This document shows, one piece after another, positions 53,259-62,634 of a DNA stretch of 64,000 bases. The notes beneath the pieces were generated by a model, which saw only the letters and a list, made by a program, of their open reading frames with translations, made no database searches and was not told the origin of the DNA. Origin of the DNA: Klebsiella michiganensis (lineage in GTDB: Bacteria > Pseudomonadota > Gammaproteobacteria > Enterobacterales > Enterobacteriaceae); assembly GCF_002925905.1 (NCBI RefSeq), contig NZ_PRDB01000004.1, forward strand, positions 124,001 to 188,000, written 5' to 3'. Within the stretch, counting starts at the first letter, position 1, and the number at the start of each line of letters is the position of its first letter. The position numbers were made by a program, and so were the translations under genes.

Positions 53259-54560
53259 ATGCGTAAAATTAAAGGGTTACGTTGGTACATGATCGCACTG
53301 GTGACGTTAGGTACCGTGCTGGGGTACCTGACGCGTAACACTGTGGCGGCAGCTGCGCCGACTCTGATGGAAGAGTTACACATCTCCACCCAACAGTATT
53401 CCTATATCATCGCGGCCTATTCCGCTGCCTATACCGTTATGCAACCCGTTGCCGGCTACGTGCTGGATGTTTTAGGCACTAAAATCGGCTATGCCTTCTT
53501 TGCTATCGCATGGGCAGTGTTCTGCGGCTCTACGGCGCTGGCGGGAAGCTGGGGCGGTCTGGCGCTGGCGCGCGGCGCGGTGGGTGCCGCCGAAGCGGCA
53601 ATGATCCCTGCGGGCCTGAAAGCCAGCTCCGAATGGTTCCCGGCAAAAGAGCGCTCTATCGCCGTTGGCTACTTCAACGTCGGCTCCTCGATCGGCGCCA
53701 TGATTGCCCCACCGCTGGTGGTTTGGGCCATCGTGATGCACAGCTGGCAGATGGCGTTTATTATCTCCGGCGTTCTGAGCTTTGCCTGGGCGATGGCGTG
53801 GCTGATTTTCTACAAACACCCGCGCGATCAGAAAAAATTAACTGAAGAAGAACGCGACTACATTATCGGCGGCCAGGAATCTCAGCATCAGACCAACAAC
53901 GGCAAGAAAATGTCGCCGTGGCAGATTCTGCGCAACCGTCAATTCTGGGGTATCGCCCTGCCGCGTTTCCTTGCCGAGCCGGCGTGGGGGACCTTCAACG
54001 CCTGGATCCCGCTGTTCATGTTTAAAGTCTACGGCTTTAACCTGAAAGAGATCGCGATGTTTGCGTGGATGCCGATGCTGTTTGCCGATCTTGGCTGTAT
54101 CGTTGGGGGCTATCTGCCGCCGCTGTTCCAGCGCTGGTTTGGCGTAAACCTCATCGTTTCGCGCAAAATGGTCGTCACCCTGGGCGCGGTGCTGATGATT
54201 GGCCCTGGGATGATCGGTCTGTTCACCAGCCCATTTGTCGCTATCGCCCTGCTGTGCGTCGGCGGCTTTGCTCACCAGGCGCTGTCCGGTGCGTTAATTA
54301 CCCTCTCTTCCGACGTGTTTGGGCGTAACGAAGTAGCGACGGCGAACGGCATGACCGGTATGGCCGCCTGGCTGGCGAGCACGATGTTTGCCCTGGTGGT
54401 TGGCGCGCTGGCGGACACTATCGGCTTTAGCCCGCTGTTCGCCGTGCTGGCGGTTTTCGATGTGCTGGGCGCCGTGGTTATCTGGACCGTGCTGAAAAAT
54501 AAATCGGCGGATGACGACACGACACCGCTGGAAACGAGTAAACCCGCCACGCAAAGCTAG
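53259..54560 (+). CDS. exuT: hexuronate transporter ExuT
   Basis: Major-facilitator anion:cation symporter for galacturonate and glucuronate, 433 residues with 12 membrane segments. Landmarks are LGYLTRNTVAAAAPTL in helix 1, GAAEAAMIPAGLKASSEWFP in helix 4 and its loop, and GMTGMAAWLASTMFALVVGA near the C terminus. GAGG lies before the ATG. It shares its control region with uxaC and ends at a strong terminator, leaving exuR on its own promoter. Confidence 0.96.
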   Translation: MRKIKGLRWYMIALVTLGTVLGYLTRNTVAAAAPTLMEELHISTQQYSYIIAAYSAAYTVMQPVAGYVLDVLGTKIGYAFFAIAWAVFCGSTALAGSWGGLALARGAVGAAEAAMIPAGLKASSEWFPAKERSIAVGYFNVGSSIGAMIAPPLVVWAIVMHSWQMAFIISGVLSFAWAMAWLIFYKHPRDQKKLTEEERDYIIGGQESQHQTNNGKKMSPWQILRNRQFWGIALPRFLAEPAWGTFNAWIPLFMFKVYGFNLKEIAMFAWMPMLFADLGCIVGGYLPPLFQRWFGVNLIVSRKMVVTLGAVLMIGPGMIGLFTSPFVAIALLCVGGFAHQALSGALITLSSDVFGRNEVATANGMTGMAAWLASTMFALVVGALADTIGFSPLFAVLAVFDVLGAVVIWTVLKNKSADDDTTPLETSKPATQS

Positions 54561-54583
54561 AGGCACGCGAGTTATCCCCTCCG

Positions 54584-54612
54584 AAAGCCGCCTTGATTAA
54601 GGCGGCTTTTTC
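54584..54612 (+). terminator. terminator of exuT
   Basis: AAAGCCGCCTT-GATT-AAGGCGGCTTT is an 11-bp perfect stem followed by T residues, 23 bases after the exuT stop. Confidence 0.92.
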
Positions 54613-54643
54613 GTCTCTTCTTATGGTGAGAAGCGCGTAAAAG

Positions 54644-54654
54644 TGGTATAACAA
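54644..54654 (+). promoter_or_regulatory. ExuR autoregulatory operator
   Basis: TGGTATAACAA matches the core of the UxuR/ExuR box (TTGGTATACCAA type) and lies 33 bases before the exuR start, a position for autorepression. Confidence 0.6.
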
Positions 54655-54687
54655 ATCCAATATTGTCGCCATCTCCCGGGAGCGAAT

Positions 54688-55464
54688 ATGGAAATCACTG
54701 AATCGCGTCGTCTGTATCAGCAGCTTGCTGCTGAGCTTAAAACGCGCATTGAACAAGGTGTCTACCTTGTGGGCGATAAGCTACCCGCAGAGCGGTTTAT
54801 CGCTGATGAAAAAAGCGTAAGTCGTACCGTGGTTCGCGAAGCCATCATTATGCTGGAAGTTGAAGGCTACGTTGAGGTCCGCAAAGGCTCCGGCATCCAC
54901 GTCATCTCTAATCATCCAAAACATCAGCAAATTGCCGACGAATCGCTGGAATTTGCCAATTATGGTCCTTTTGAGCTGTTGCAGGCCCGTCAGCTGATAG
55001 AAAGCAATATTGCCGAATTCGCGGCGACTCAGGTGACCAAGCAGGACATCATGAAGCTGATGGAAATCCAGGAAAAAGCGCGTAAAGAGAAGTGCTTCCG
55101 CGATTCCGAATGGGATCTTCAGTTCCATGTCCAGGTCGCGCTGGCGACGCAAAATACGGCGTTAGCCGCTATCGTCGAAAAAATGTGGACCCAGCGCGTG
55201 CATAACCCGTACTGGAAAAAACTGCACGACCATATCGACTCACGTACCGTCGATAACTGGTGCGACGATCATGACCAAATTCTTAAAGCGCTGATTCGCA
55301 AAGATCCACATGCGGCTAAGCTGGCGATGTGGCAGCATCTGGAAAATACCAAGCTGATGTTGTTCAACGAAACCAGCGACGACTTTGAATTCAATGCCGA
55401 TCGCTACCTGTTTGCCGATAATCCCGTGGTTCATCTCGATACGGCCGCCAACGGCGTAAAATAG
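54688..55464 (+). CDS. exuR: hexuronate regulon repressor ExuR
   Basis: GntR-family (FadR subgroup) repressor of exuT, uxaCA and itself, released by tagaturonate or fructuronate. The 258 residues have a winged helix ([20 protein letters not shown] then [20 protein letters not shown], about 9-75) and an FCD ligand domain with [15 protein letters not shown] and two conserved histidine regions ([15 protein letters not shown]). GGGAG precedes the ATG. Confidence 0.97.
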   Translation: MEITESRRLYQQLAAELKTRIEQGVYLVGDKLPAERFIADEKSVSRTVVREAIIMLEVEGYVEVRKGSGIHVISNHPKHQQIADESLEFANYGPFELLQARQLIESNIAEFAATQVTKQDIMKLMEIQEKARKEKCFRDSEWDLQFHVQVALATQNTALAAIVEKMWTQRVHNPYWKKLHDHIDSRTVDNWCDDHDQILKALIRKDPHAAKLAMWQHLENTKLMLFNETSDDFEFNADRYLFADNPVVHLDTAANGVK

Positions 55465-55800
55465 ACGTTCTCCTTCTGCAGGGCAGCGATTCCTCCGCTG
55501 CCCGTAAAGCCTCAGGGTAAGCAAAGCATATATAGTGTCAGCCTGTGTAAATACACTCGCCACCCTCCTTCGCAATCAGCAAAATCAGAATGCAACAAAC
55601 TGCAATTTCTATGACGTAAAGTCAGCGGGTTTGTTACAATTAGATGCATTTTGTCGTTCTGAGAGTTAGCTTTGGCTTACTTCACTTTTAAACAGGGAAC
55701 CGTTCAGAGCGCAGTAGCGACCATAATCTAATAAAAAGCTATGTCGCCGTGCATATACCGCGTTCAGACGTGCCGTTAACCGATGTACCAGGAATCGTGA
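55465..55800. other. intergenic region between exuR and yqjA
   Basis: 336 bases with no gene. GGGCAGCG-ATTCCTC-CGCTGCCC at 55481-55503 is a hairpin after exuR without a T tract. TGTGTAAATACAC and GTAAAGTCAGCGG resemble CpxR half-sites (GTAAA), which would fit known Cpx control of E. coli yqjA. The yqjA ribosome site is weak (AGGAATCGTG). Confidence 0.5.
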
Positions 55801-56463
55801 ATGGAACTATTAACCCAATTATTGAACGCCTTGTGGGCTCAGGATTACGAAACTCTCGCTAATCCCTCCATGATTGGCATGCTGTACTTTGTCTTATTTA
55901 TGATTTTGTTCCTTGAGAACGGTTTGCTGCCCGCCGCCTTTTTGCCCGGCGATAGCCTGCTTGTGCTGGTCGGCGTCCTGATAGCCAAAGGCGCGATGGG
56001 CTTTCCGGAAACGCTGCTGCTGCTCACCGCGGCGGCAAGTCTCGGCTGCTGGCTGAGCTATATTCAGGGCCGATGGCTTGGCAATACGCGAATCGTACAA
56101 AACTGGCTATCGCACCTCCCTTCGCACTATCATCAGCGCGCGCATCACCTGTTCCATAAGCACGGGCTTTCCGCACTGCTGATTGGCCGCTTTATCGCTT
56201 TCGTTCGTACGCTGCTGCCGACCATCGCCGGGCTATCAGGCCTGAGCAGCGCACGCTTCCAGTTTTTTAACTGGATGAGCGGGCTGCTGTGGGTTCTGAT
56301 TCTGACCTCGCTGGGATACCTGCTGGGGAAAACGCCGGTATTCCTGAAGTATGAAGATCAGCTGATGTCCTGCCTGATGCTGCTGCCCGTCGCGCTGCTG
56401 GTGTTTGGCCTGATAGGTTCGCTGATTGTCCTGTGGAAGAAAAAATACAGAAGCCGGGGCTAA
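55801..56463 (+). CDS. yqjA: DedA-family membrane protein YqjA
   Basis: Proton-dependent inner-membrane transporter-like protein of the DedA/VTT group, now linked to undecaprenyl-phosphate or lipid flipping and needed for alkaline tolerance and drug resistance. 220 residues as in E. coli. The functional acids Glu39 (FLENGLLP) and Asp51 (FLPGDSLLV) and the arginines of [15 protein letters not shown] are all present. mzrA starts 2 bases after its stop, so they form one operon. Confidence 0.95.
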   Translation: MELLTQLLNALWAQDYETLANPSMIGMLYFVLFMILFLENGLLPAAFLPGDSLLVLVGVLIAKGAMGFPETLLLLTAAASLGCWLSYIQGRWLGNTRIVQNWLSHLPSHYHQRAHHLFHKHGLSALLIGRFIAFVRTLLPTIAGLSGLSSARFQFFNWMSGLLWVLILTSLGYLLGKTPVFLKYEDQLMSCLMLLPVALLVFGLIGSLIVLWKKKYRSRG

Positions 56464-56465
56464 CA

Positions 56466-56849
56466 ATGGAGATGACACGCTCCTCTCTGCGTCAGATAAG
56501 CTGGGTGCTGGGCGGTTCGCTACTCCTGTGCGGCCTGTTCTGGCTCTGGCTCACCGTGCAACAGCAGGAATCCACGCTGGCTATTCGTCCCGTTAGTCAG
56601 GGTATCAGCATGCCGGACGGTTTTTCCGTCTGGCACCATCTCGACGCTAACGGTATCCGTTTTAAAAGCATTACGCCGCAGAATGACGGTTTGCTTATCA
56701 AGTTTGACTCCAGCGCTCAGGGCGCTGCGGCAAAAGAAGTTTTGGGCCGCGCTCTACCGCATGGTTATATTATCGCTTTAGTGGAAGACGATGATTCGCC
56801 TACCGCCTGGATTTCGCGCCTGCGCGATACGCCGCACAGATTCGGGTAA
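56466..56849 (+). CDS. mzrA: EnvZ modulator MzrA
   Basis: A small inner-membrane protein of 127 residues that links the Cpx envelope stress response to EnvZ/OmpR. One membrane helix near 10-30 (VLGGSLLLCGLFWLWLTV) is followed by a periplasmic domain with MPDGFSVWHHLDANGI and ALPHGYIIALVED, ending DTPHRFG as in E. coli. The ATG at 56466 overlaps the end of yqjA's ribosome region (GGGGCTAACA); a longer in-frame start at 56433 is rejected. Confidence 0.93.
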   Translation: MEMTRSSLRQISWVLGGSLLLCGLFWLWLTVQQQESTLAIRPVSQGISMPDGFSVWHHLDANGIRFKSITPQNDGLLIKFDSSAQGAAAKEVLGRALPHGYIIALVEDDDSPTAWISRLRDTPHRFG

Positions 56850-56998
56850 TCCACGAAAATTCCGAATATATTCACCCTGTTTGGTGATTTCCCGGTTTAC
56901 TTACTATCATTAAGTTTGCGGGCGTCACCAGACTCACGTTACTCAACTGGATAGGGGATATCCTGAGATATTCCCCCACACAATGGAAGGTCGTATCC

Positions 56999-57367
56999 AT
57001 GAAACACCGCATCGCTTTGATCCTGGTTCTGTCATCACTGAGCGCCAGCGCCTTTGCCATCTCCCCTTGCCAGGAAAAAGAGCAGGATATCCAGCGGGAG
57101 ATCAGCTACGCAGAAAAGCATCATAACCAGCACCGTATTGACGGTCTGAAAAAGGCGCTGAGCGAAGTAAAAGCGCACTGCAGCGACAGCCAGCTCAAAG
57201 CCGATCACCAGAAAAAAATCGCCAAACAGCAGGAAGAAATTACCGAACGTCGGAACGACCTGCGCGAAGCCGAACAGAAAGGCGATGCTGACAAAATCAG
57301 CAAGCGTCAACGTAAACTTGATGAAGCGCAGCAGGAACTGAAAGAGCTGCAGTCTCGCGAGTACTAA
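56999..57367 (+). CDS. yqjC: periplasmic DUF1090 protein YqjC
   Basis: A 122-residue secreted protein. The signal peptide ends near ASAFAISPC; the mature part is almost wholly charged coiled coil (KKIAKQQEEITERRNDLREA, EAQQELKELQSREY). GGAAGG lies before the ATG. It heads yqjCDEK, which E. coli links to stationary phase and osmotic stress. The function is unknown. Confidence 0.93.
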   Translation: MKHRIALILVLSSLSASAFAISPCQEKEQDIQREISYAEKHHNQHRIDGLKKALSEVKAHCSDSQLKADHQKKIAKQQEEITERRNDLREAEQKGDADKISKRQRKLDEAQQELKELQSREY

Positions 57368-57412
57368 TCGATTAAGCAAGACCAATATGGACCACTTTAA
57401 CAGGAGATAAAC

Positions 57413-57718
57413 ATGGCTAAAGATAACGTTGCAGAAGACCTGCGTGCGGAACTGAAGACGCTGGCTGATACCCTGGAAGAAGTGCTGAACTCCTCCACGG
57501 ATAAGTCGAAAGAAGAGATTGGTAAGCTGCGCAGTAAAGCCGAAAGCGCGCTGAAGGAAAGCCGTGTTCGCCTGGGTGAAACCAGCGATGCTCTCCTGAA
57601 GCAAACGCGAGAAACCGCTGCGCGTGCAGATGAATACGTCCGTGAAAACCCCTGGACCGGCGTGGGAATTGGTGCTGCCGTCGGGCTGGTACTGGGTGTC
57701 CTGCTGACGCGTCGTTAA
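57413..57718 (+). CDS. yqjD: ElaB/YqjD-family membrane-anchored ribosome-binding protein
   Basis: 101 residues with a long amphipathic helix and a C-terminal tail anchor (ENPWTGVGIGAAVGLVLGVL, then TRR). In E. coli, YqjD binds 70S ribosomes in stationary phase, holds them at the inner membrane and inhibits growth. AGGAG precedes the ATG, and yqjE starts 2 bases after the stop. Confidence 0.95.
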   Translation: MAKDNVAEDLRAELKTLADTLEEVLNSSTDKSKEEIGKLRSKAESALKESRVRLGETSDALLKQTRETAARADEYVRENPWTGVGIGAAVGLVLGVLLTRR

Positions 57719-57720
57719 TT

Positions 57721-58119
57721 ATGGCGAACTCTAAAAGCACGCAAGGGCCTGGGCAAAGCGTTTTCGGCATCGGACAGCGAATAGTCACTTTGCTGGTCGA
57801 GATGGTGGAAACGCGCCTGCGCCTGGTCGTCGTGGAGCTGGAAGAGGAGAAAGCCAATCTCTTCCAGCTGTTCCTGATGCTCGGGCTGACGCTGCTGTTT
57901 GCCGCGTTCGGGCTGATGAGCATGCTGGTGCTCATCATCTGGGCCGTCGATGCGCAGTATCGGCTCAACGTGATGATCGCCACCACCGCTATCCTGCTGC
58001 TGGCAGCGCTCATTGGTGGTATCTGGACCTTACGCAAAGCCCGGCGTTCAACGTTCCTGCGCTTCACGCGTCAGGAGCTGGCTAACGACCGCGCATTGCT
58101 GGAGGACGATAAGCCATGA
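57721..58119 (+). CDS. yqjE: inner-membrane protein YqjE
   Basis: 132 residues of the putative Actinobacterial holin-X / YqjE family, with two central membrane segments (LFQLFLMLGLTLLFAAFGLM and the following VMIATTAILLLAALIGG). It overlaps yqjK by 4 bases. Its co-transcription with yqjD suggests a shared envelope or ribosome-tethering role. The function is unknown. Confidence 0.93.
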   Translation: MANSKSTQGPGQSVFGIGQRIVTLLVEMVETRLRLVVVELEEEKANLFQLFLMLGLTLLFAAFGLMSMLVLIIWAVDAQYRLNVMIATTAILLLAALIGGIWTLRKARRSTFLRFTRQELANDRALLEDDKP

Positions 58120-58415
58120 GCCGCGAACAGCAGGAACGCGAACGACAAAAAGCGCTTTTGCTGCGCCTGATCCAACAGCAGCGGCTGGACCTTAGCGCCA
58201 GCCACCGCCACTGGATTGAAGCGACCGCGCCCATTGATCGCGGCTGGAACACCTTCCTCAATCTGCGTTCATGGGCAATGGTCGGCAGCGGCATCGTGGC
58301 AATATGGTCCGTTCGCCATCCGCGCTTTTTGATGCGCTGGGCAAAGCGCAGCCTCGGTATCTGGAGCACCTGGCGGATGGCCCGCAAGCTGTTGCAGCAG
58401 TCCGCATCGCGCTAA
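58116..58415 (+). CDS. yqjK: YqjK-family protein
   Basis: 99 residues, strongly basic, starting with a charged helix (REQQERERQKALLLRLIQQQ) and carrying one weak hydrophobic stretch (SWAMVGSGIVAIWSV). It overlaps yqjE by 4 bases (ATGA). Last gene of yqjCDEK; function unknown. Confidence 0.92.
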   Translation: MSREQQERERQKALLLRLIQQQRLDLSASHRHWIEATAPIDRGWNTFLNLRSWAMVGSGIVAIWSVRHPRFLMRWAKRSLGIWSTWRMARKLLQQSASR

Positions 58416-58759
58416 GGGTAATGACCGGGTCCGGCGCCAGCCGCCGCCCGGCATCCCTCTCGCCCCGCTGTCCCCGTCAGGTTTGCCTCTCTTCTTGCTC
58501 ACCAGCAGACCGCTTTCGCCTTTCAGCGTCTGCCGTCATTTTGCGCAGCACCGCCTGTACGACCCGCTACAGCCCCACTTACATTCATATCCTTTATCAA
58601 AAATTACTCAGAAACTTTGAAGAAGATCTACAGTTTTCCTTGCTAACAATCACATCTCATCCTCGCTAATATCCTCTCCATCGACAGCAAGCCCGCGTAA
58701 CTACGTAGGATTGCACCAAAAAACAAAATCGCCGCCCTTTGGGTTTTCTGGAGTAAGAA
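58416..58759. other. intergenic region between yqjK and yqjF
   Basis: 344 bases. No gene is supported; a frame at 58271-58669 is a shadow of yqjK running on. The right third is AT-rich (TTATCAAAAATTACTCAGAA, AATATCC) and should hold the yqjF promoter. TGGAGTAAGAA before the yqjF ATG is its ribosome site. Confidence 0.5.
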
Positions 58760-59152
58760 ATGAAAAAATTAGAAGATGTTGGTGTACTGGTAGCGCGCAT
58801 TCTGATGCCCATTCTGTTTATCACCGCAGGTTGGGGAAAAATCACCGGTTATGCGGGTACTCAACAATATATGGAAGCCATGGGCGTCCCTGGGTTTATG
58901 CTGCCGCTGGTTATCCTGCTTGAATTCGGCGGCGGTCTGGCGATTCTGTTCGGTTTCCTGACCCGCACCACCGCGCTGTTCACCGCAGGCTTCACCGTGC
59001 TGACCGCGTTTCTGTTCCACAGCAACTTTGCTGAGGGCGTGAACTCGCTGATGTTCATGAAAAACCTGAGCATCGCAGGCGGCTTCCTGCTGCTGGCTAT
59101 CACCGGTCCAGGCGCCTTTAGTATTGACCGCGTCCTGAATAAAAAGTGGTAA
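58760..59152 (+). CDS. yqjF: DoxX-family membrane protein YqjF
   Basis: 130 residues with four membrane segments, of the DoxX/quinol oxidase-like group (ARILMPILFITAGWGKITGY is the typical first part, then EFGGGLAILFGFLTR and FHSNFAEGVN). In E. coli it is induced by aromatic compounds such as dinitrotoluene under YhaJ control; yhaJ is 2 kb downstream. An independent unit with its own terminator. Confidence 0.95.
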   Translation: MKKLEDVGVLVARILMPILFITAGWGKITGYAGTQQYMEAMGVPGFMLPLVILLEFGGGLAILFGFLTRTTALFTAGFTVLTAFLFHSNFAEGVNSLMFMKNLSIAGGFLLLAITGPGAFSIDRVLNKKW

Positions 59153-59173
59153 GCGCACTATACTAGTAAATAA

Positions 59174-59205
59174 AAAAGCGAGGGGACTTCTCCTCGCTTT
59201 TGCTA
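59174..59205 (+). terminator. terminator of yqjF
   Basis: AAAAGCGAGG and CCTCGCTTTT form a 10-bp stem with an 8-base loop, 21 bases after yqjF and just before the AGGAGG ribosome site of yqjG. Confidence 0.85.
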
Positions 59206-59221
59206 TCTGAAGGAGGAAATA

Positions 59222-60208
59222 ATGGGACAATTAGTTGACGGCGTCTGGCACGATACCTGGTATGACACCAAATCCACCGGAGGGCGATTTAAGCGTTCTG
59301 TGTCCGCCTTTCGCAACTGGCTAACCGCCGACGGCGCGCCGGGCCCAAGCGGCGAAGCCGGGTTCGCTGCGGAAAAAGACCGTTACCATCTGTACGTTTC
59401 TCTGGCCTGCCCATGGGCGCATCGCACCCTGATCCTGCGCAGCCTGAAAGGACTGGAGCCGTTTATCTCCGTCTCCGTGGTCAACCCCCTGATGTTCGAG
59501 AACGGCTGGACTTTCGACGATAGCTTCCCGGCAGCGACGGGCGATACCCTCTACCAGCACGAATTTCTTTATCAGCTTTATCTGCATGCCGATCCCCACT
59601 ACAGCGGGCGCGTCACGGTGCCGGTATTGTGGGACAAAAAGCAGCAAACCATCGTCAGCAATGAGTCGGCGGAAATCATCCGCATGTTGAATACCGCGTT
59701 TGACGGACTGGGTGCCCGCGCTGGAGATTACTACCCGCCTGAGCTGCGCGCGCAAATTGATGAGCTGAACGGCTGGATCTATGACAACGTCAACAATGGA
59801 GTCTATAAAGCCGGATTCGCCACCAGCCAGCAGGCCTATGACGAAGCGGTCGATGGGGTATTTACGTCTCTGGAGCGTCTGGAACAAATCCTTGGTCAAC
59901 ACCGCTTCCTGACCGGTAACCAGCTGACGGAGGCCGATATTCGTCTGTGGACCACCCTGGTTCGTTTCGACCCGGTGTATGTGACCCACTTTAAATGCGA
60001 CAAACGCCGCATCAGCGATTATCTCAATCTTTATGGCTTCCTGCGCGATATCTACCAGATGCCGGGCATCGCGGAAACGGTGGATTTTGCCCATATTCGC
60101 AACCATTACTACCGTAGCCATAAGACGATCAACCCAACCGGGATTATCTCCGTCGGCCCGCAGCAGGATCTTAACGAACCGCACGGCCGCGATCTTCGCT
60201 TCCGCTAA
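59222..60208 (+). CDS. yqjG: glutathionyl-hydroquinone reductase
   Basis: Xi-class glutathione transferase that reduces glutathionyl-hydroquinones to hydroquinones. The 328 residues have the catalytic Cys63 in SLACPWAHRTLILR, the thioredoxin-like domain with VPVLWDKKQQTIVSNESAEI, and a helical domain with LTEADIRLWTTLVRFDPVY. AGGAGG precedes the ATG. Its neighbourhood (yqjF, yhaJ, yhaK) suggests a quinone or aromatic stress function. Confidence 0.97.
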   Translation: MGQLVDGVWHDTWYDTKSTGGRFKRSVSAFRNWLTADGAPGPSGEAGFAAEKDRYHLYVSLACPWAHRTLILRSLKGLEPFISVSVVNPLMFENGWTFDDSFPAATGDTLYQHEFLYQLYLHADPHYSGRVTVPVLWDKKQQTIVSNESAEIIRMLNTAFDGLGARAGDYYPPELRAQIDELNGWIYDNVNNGVYKAGFATSQQAYDEAVDGVFTSLERLEQILGQHRFLTGNQLTEADIRLWTTLVRFDPVYVTHFKCDKRRISDYLNLYGFLRDIYQMPGIAETVDFAHIRNHYYRSHKTINPTGIISVGPQQDLNEPHGRDLRFR

Positions 60209-60334
60209 TCCGTTGGGCGCCCTTTACTGCGCCCAACAATTCACAAAACAAATATTTACCAGCATTTCATTCACGTCTATTCTTATTTCGATCGCTTTAA
60301 AAACAAGTGATTGACGGTTAATCGAGGCGTAAAA

Positions 60335-60703
60335 ATGGACTGGTATCTTAAAGTATTAAAAAACTACATTGGATTTGGCGGCCGCGCCCGGCGCAAAGAG
60401 TACTGGATGTTTATTCTGGTCAACATCATCCTGACCGGCGTACTCAGCATTATTGATAAAATGCTCGGATGGCAGCGCGCCGGAGGGGAAGGCATTCTGA
60501 CGACCATCTATGGCGTGCTGATATTCTTACCGTGGTGGGCGGTGCAGTTTCGTCGATTGCACGACACCGACCGCTCGGCATGGTGGCTGTTATTACTGCT
60601 GATCCCCGTGATCGGCTGGCTGGTGATCCTGGTCTTCAATTGCCAGAACGGCACTCCCGGCAATAACCGCTTCGGGCCGGACCCGAAACCGACCTCTTAC
60701 TGA
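60335..60703 (+). CDS. yhaH: DUF805 membrane protein YhaH
   Basis: 122 residues with three to four membrane segments. DUF805 marks are YLKVLKNYIGFGGRARRKEYW, cited as its start region, QFRRLHDTDRSAWW and NGTPGNNRFGPDP. The ATG at 60335 follows GAGGCGTAAAA; an upstream start at 60311 is rejected. E. coli has the related yhaI next; it is absent here. Function unknown. Confidence 0.94.
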   Translation: MDWYLKVLKNYIGFGGRARRKEYWMFILVNIILTGVLSIIDKMLGWQRAGGEGILTTIYGVLIFLPWWAVQFRRLHDTDRSAWWLLLLLIPVIGWLVILVFNCQNGTPGNNRFGPDPKPTSY

Positions 60704-60705
60704 CC

Positions 60706-60738
60706 ATGCGCCCCTCGTCAAAAAGGGGCGCATTTTGT
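60706..60738. terminator. bidirectional terminator between yhaH and yhaJ
   Basis: ATGCGCCCCT and AGGGGCGCAT form a 10-bp stem, followed by TTTTGTTTT on the plus strand and preceded by bases that give a weaker run on the minus strand. The two genes converge here. Confidence 0.85.
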
Positions 60739-60739
60739 T

Positions 60740-61636
60740 TTATCTTGCCATAAATAGCTTCGGGATTTCCCGCAGACACCATGATTTTGCCTCACCCATG
60801 CTGTCCCGGCGCCAGGCCATAATAATGTCGATCTCGTTGCTGTACTCCGGGCTGACCACCCGCAGGCGCCCTTCGGCAATATCCCGCTCAACCAGCGGAT
60901 AGGGCATCGTGGCGACGCCCAACCCTGCCAGCAGCGCCTGGCGTTTATCTTCGATCGAGCTCACGGTTAATCGCGGCTGTTTATCAAGCAGCTGCACCGT
61001 CAGCACCGGACGTTCGCGGGCGGTGTCCGCCACCGCCACGCCGCGATACTTCACGCGCGTGACTTCAGAAAGCGGCTCAGGCTCGAGGTGAATGGGATGG
61101 TCAGGGGCGGCAACGTAGACGCTCATAACCGAATAGAGCTTACGGGAGTTAATTTCCGAGGAGGAACGAAAATGCATATCCGGCGCAACGACAATATCCG
61201 CCCGCCCCTGCTCAAGGCGCTCCCATGCCCCGGCCAGCACTTCGGTAATAATCGACAGCTGGGTGTTCGATTTGGTCGCGAGCTTTTCAATTAGCGGAAA
61301 CAGGTCGGTGGTGGGTACCAGCGCCTCGGTGACGATGGTCAGGTGCGTTTCCCAGCCGCGCGATAGCGCTTCAGCATCGGTTGTCAGCTTATCCGCCGCT
61401 TCCAGCAGAACGCGCCCGCGCTCGAGCAGCATTCGGCCAACGTTGGTGAATTTTGTTCGATGACCTGAACGGTCAAACAGAACGACATCCAGCTCTTCTT
61501 CCAGCTTTTGCATGGTATAGCTGAGCGCTGAAGGCACTCGACCAAGCTCATCAGCCGCCGCCGCAAAGCTTCCGCGCCGGTCAATCGCATCCATAACGCG
61601 TAACGCTTCCAGCGTTAATGCTCTCTCTTTAGCCAT
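60740..61636 (-). CDS. yhaJ: LysR-family regulator YhaJ
   Basis: 298 residues. The N-terminal winged helix is typical (ALRVMDAIDRRGSFAAAADE, then LGRVPSALSYTMQKLEEELD), with a LysR substrate domain after about 90. E. coli YhaJ senses nitroaromatic or related compounds and activates yqjF. GAGAGAACG lies before the ATG. It is divergent from yhaK. Confidence 0.95.
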   Translation of the reverse strand: MAKERALTLEALRVMDAIDRRGSFAAAADELGRVPSALSYTMQKLEEELDVVLFDRSGHRTKFTNVGRMLLERGRVLLEAADKLTTDAEALSRGWETHLTIVTEALVPTTDLFPLIEKLATKSNTQLSIITEVLAGAWERLEQGRADIVVAPDMHFRSSSEINSRKLYSVMSVYVAAPDHPIHLEPEPLSEVTRVKYRGVAVADTARERPVLTVQLLDKQPRLTVSSIEDKRQALLAGLGVATMPYPLVERDIAEGRLRVVSPEYSNEIDIIMAWRRDSMGEAKSWCLREIPKLFMAR

Positions 61637-61740
61637 CGTTCTCTCATTCAGGAAATTTGAACATACCGGGCAGAATATCTGGCTAACAATACAGCGTCCA
61701 TACCTTTACCATTGATTTAGTGTAAAGAGAGGTCAAGAAG

Positions 61741-62442
61741 ATGATTACAACCCGAACAGCCAAACAGTGCGGTCAAGCCGACTTCGGCTGGCTGCAGGCC
61801 CGCTACACCTTTTCCTTTGGCCACTACTTCGACCCGAAATTGCTAGGTTACGCGTCGCTGCGCGTGCTCAACCAGGAAGTCCTGGCGCCCGGCGCGTCGT
61901 TCCAGCCGCGTACCTATCCGAAAGTCGACATTCTGAACCTGATACTGGAAGGTGAAGCGGAATACCGCGACAGCGATGGCAACCATATCCAGGCTAAAGC
62001 TGGCGAAGCGCTGCTGATATCCACCCAGCCCGGCGTGAGCTACAGCGAGCACAACCTGAGCAAAGAGAGCTCGCTGACGCGAATCCAGCTGTGGCTGGAC
62101 GCCTGCCCGCAGCATGAAAACCCGCTGGTGCAAAAAATCGCTATCGCCGAGGGAGCGCAGCAGCTGCTGGCTTCGCCGGACGGCAGCCAGAACAGTCTCC
62201 AGCTGCGCCAGCAGGTATGGATCCACCATATCAATCTGGCGAAAGGCGAGCAGCTTAACGTGCAGCTCCACGGCCCACGCGCCTACCTGCAGTCGATTCA
62301 CGGCACGGTACATGCGCGAGTGCAGGAAGAAGAGAAACAGGCTTTGACCTGCGGTGATGGCGCGTTTATTCGTGACGAAGCTAACATTACCCTCGTTGCC
62401 GATACGCCGCTGCGCGCTTTGCTGATAGATTTACCTGTGTAA
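61741..62442 (+). CDS. yhaK: redox-sensitive bicupin YhaK (pirin-like)
   Basis: A 233-residue cytoplasmic bicupin of the pirin family. The first cupin has YTFSFGHYFDPKLLGYASLR and LILEGEAEYRDS; the second is degenerate (LQSIHGTVHARVQEEEK). From memory, E. coli YhaK lacks bound metal and reacts to oxidants; possible quercetinase-like activity is unproven. It is followed by the small gene yhaL after 24 bases. Confidence 0.95.
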   Translation: MITTRTAKQCGQADFGWLQARYTFSFGHYFDPKLLGYASLRVLNQEVLAPGASFQPRTYPKVDILNLILEGEAEYRDSDGNHIQAKAGEALLISTQPGVSYSEHNLSKESSLTRIQLWLDACPQHENPLVQKIAIAEGAQQLLASPDGSQNSLQLRQQVWIHHINLAKGEQLNVQLHGPRAYLQSIHGTVHARVQEEEKQALTCGDGAFIRDEANITLVADTPLRALLIDLPV

Positions 62443-62466
62443 CAACGGCAGTAAGGGAGTGTGTCA

Positions 62467-62628
62467 GTGGGCAAGAAGAAAACAAAAAAAGCGGTGCTGG
62501 CAGCGTCGCAGCCGCAGCCAGAAACCATAACAACGGTTAGCTTTGGTTATGAAGAGATGTTGAGCGAACTGGAGGCGATCGTCGCAGAAGCGGAGATACG
62601 GCTCCAGGAAGAAGAAAGCGTCGCCTGA
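62467..62628 (+). CDS. yhaL: small protein YhaL
   Basis: 53 residues starting with GTG: a basic Lys-rich head (MGKKKTKKAVLAA) and an acidic helix (FGYEEMLSELEAIVAEAE) that is nearly identical to E. coli YhaL. The GTG at 62467 has GGGAG 7 bases before it; a GTG at 62461 is too close to that site. A short gene easily missed because of length and start codon. Function unknown. Confidence 0.88.
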   Translation: MGKKKTKKAVLAASQPQPETITTVSFGYEEMLSELEAIVAEAEIRLQEEESVA

Positions 62629-62634
62629 CGTCAA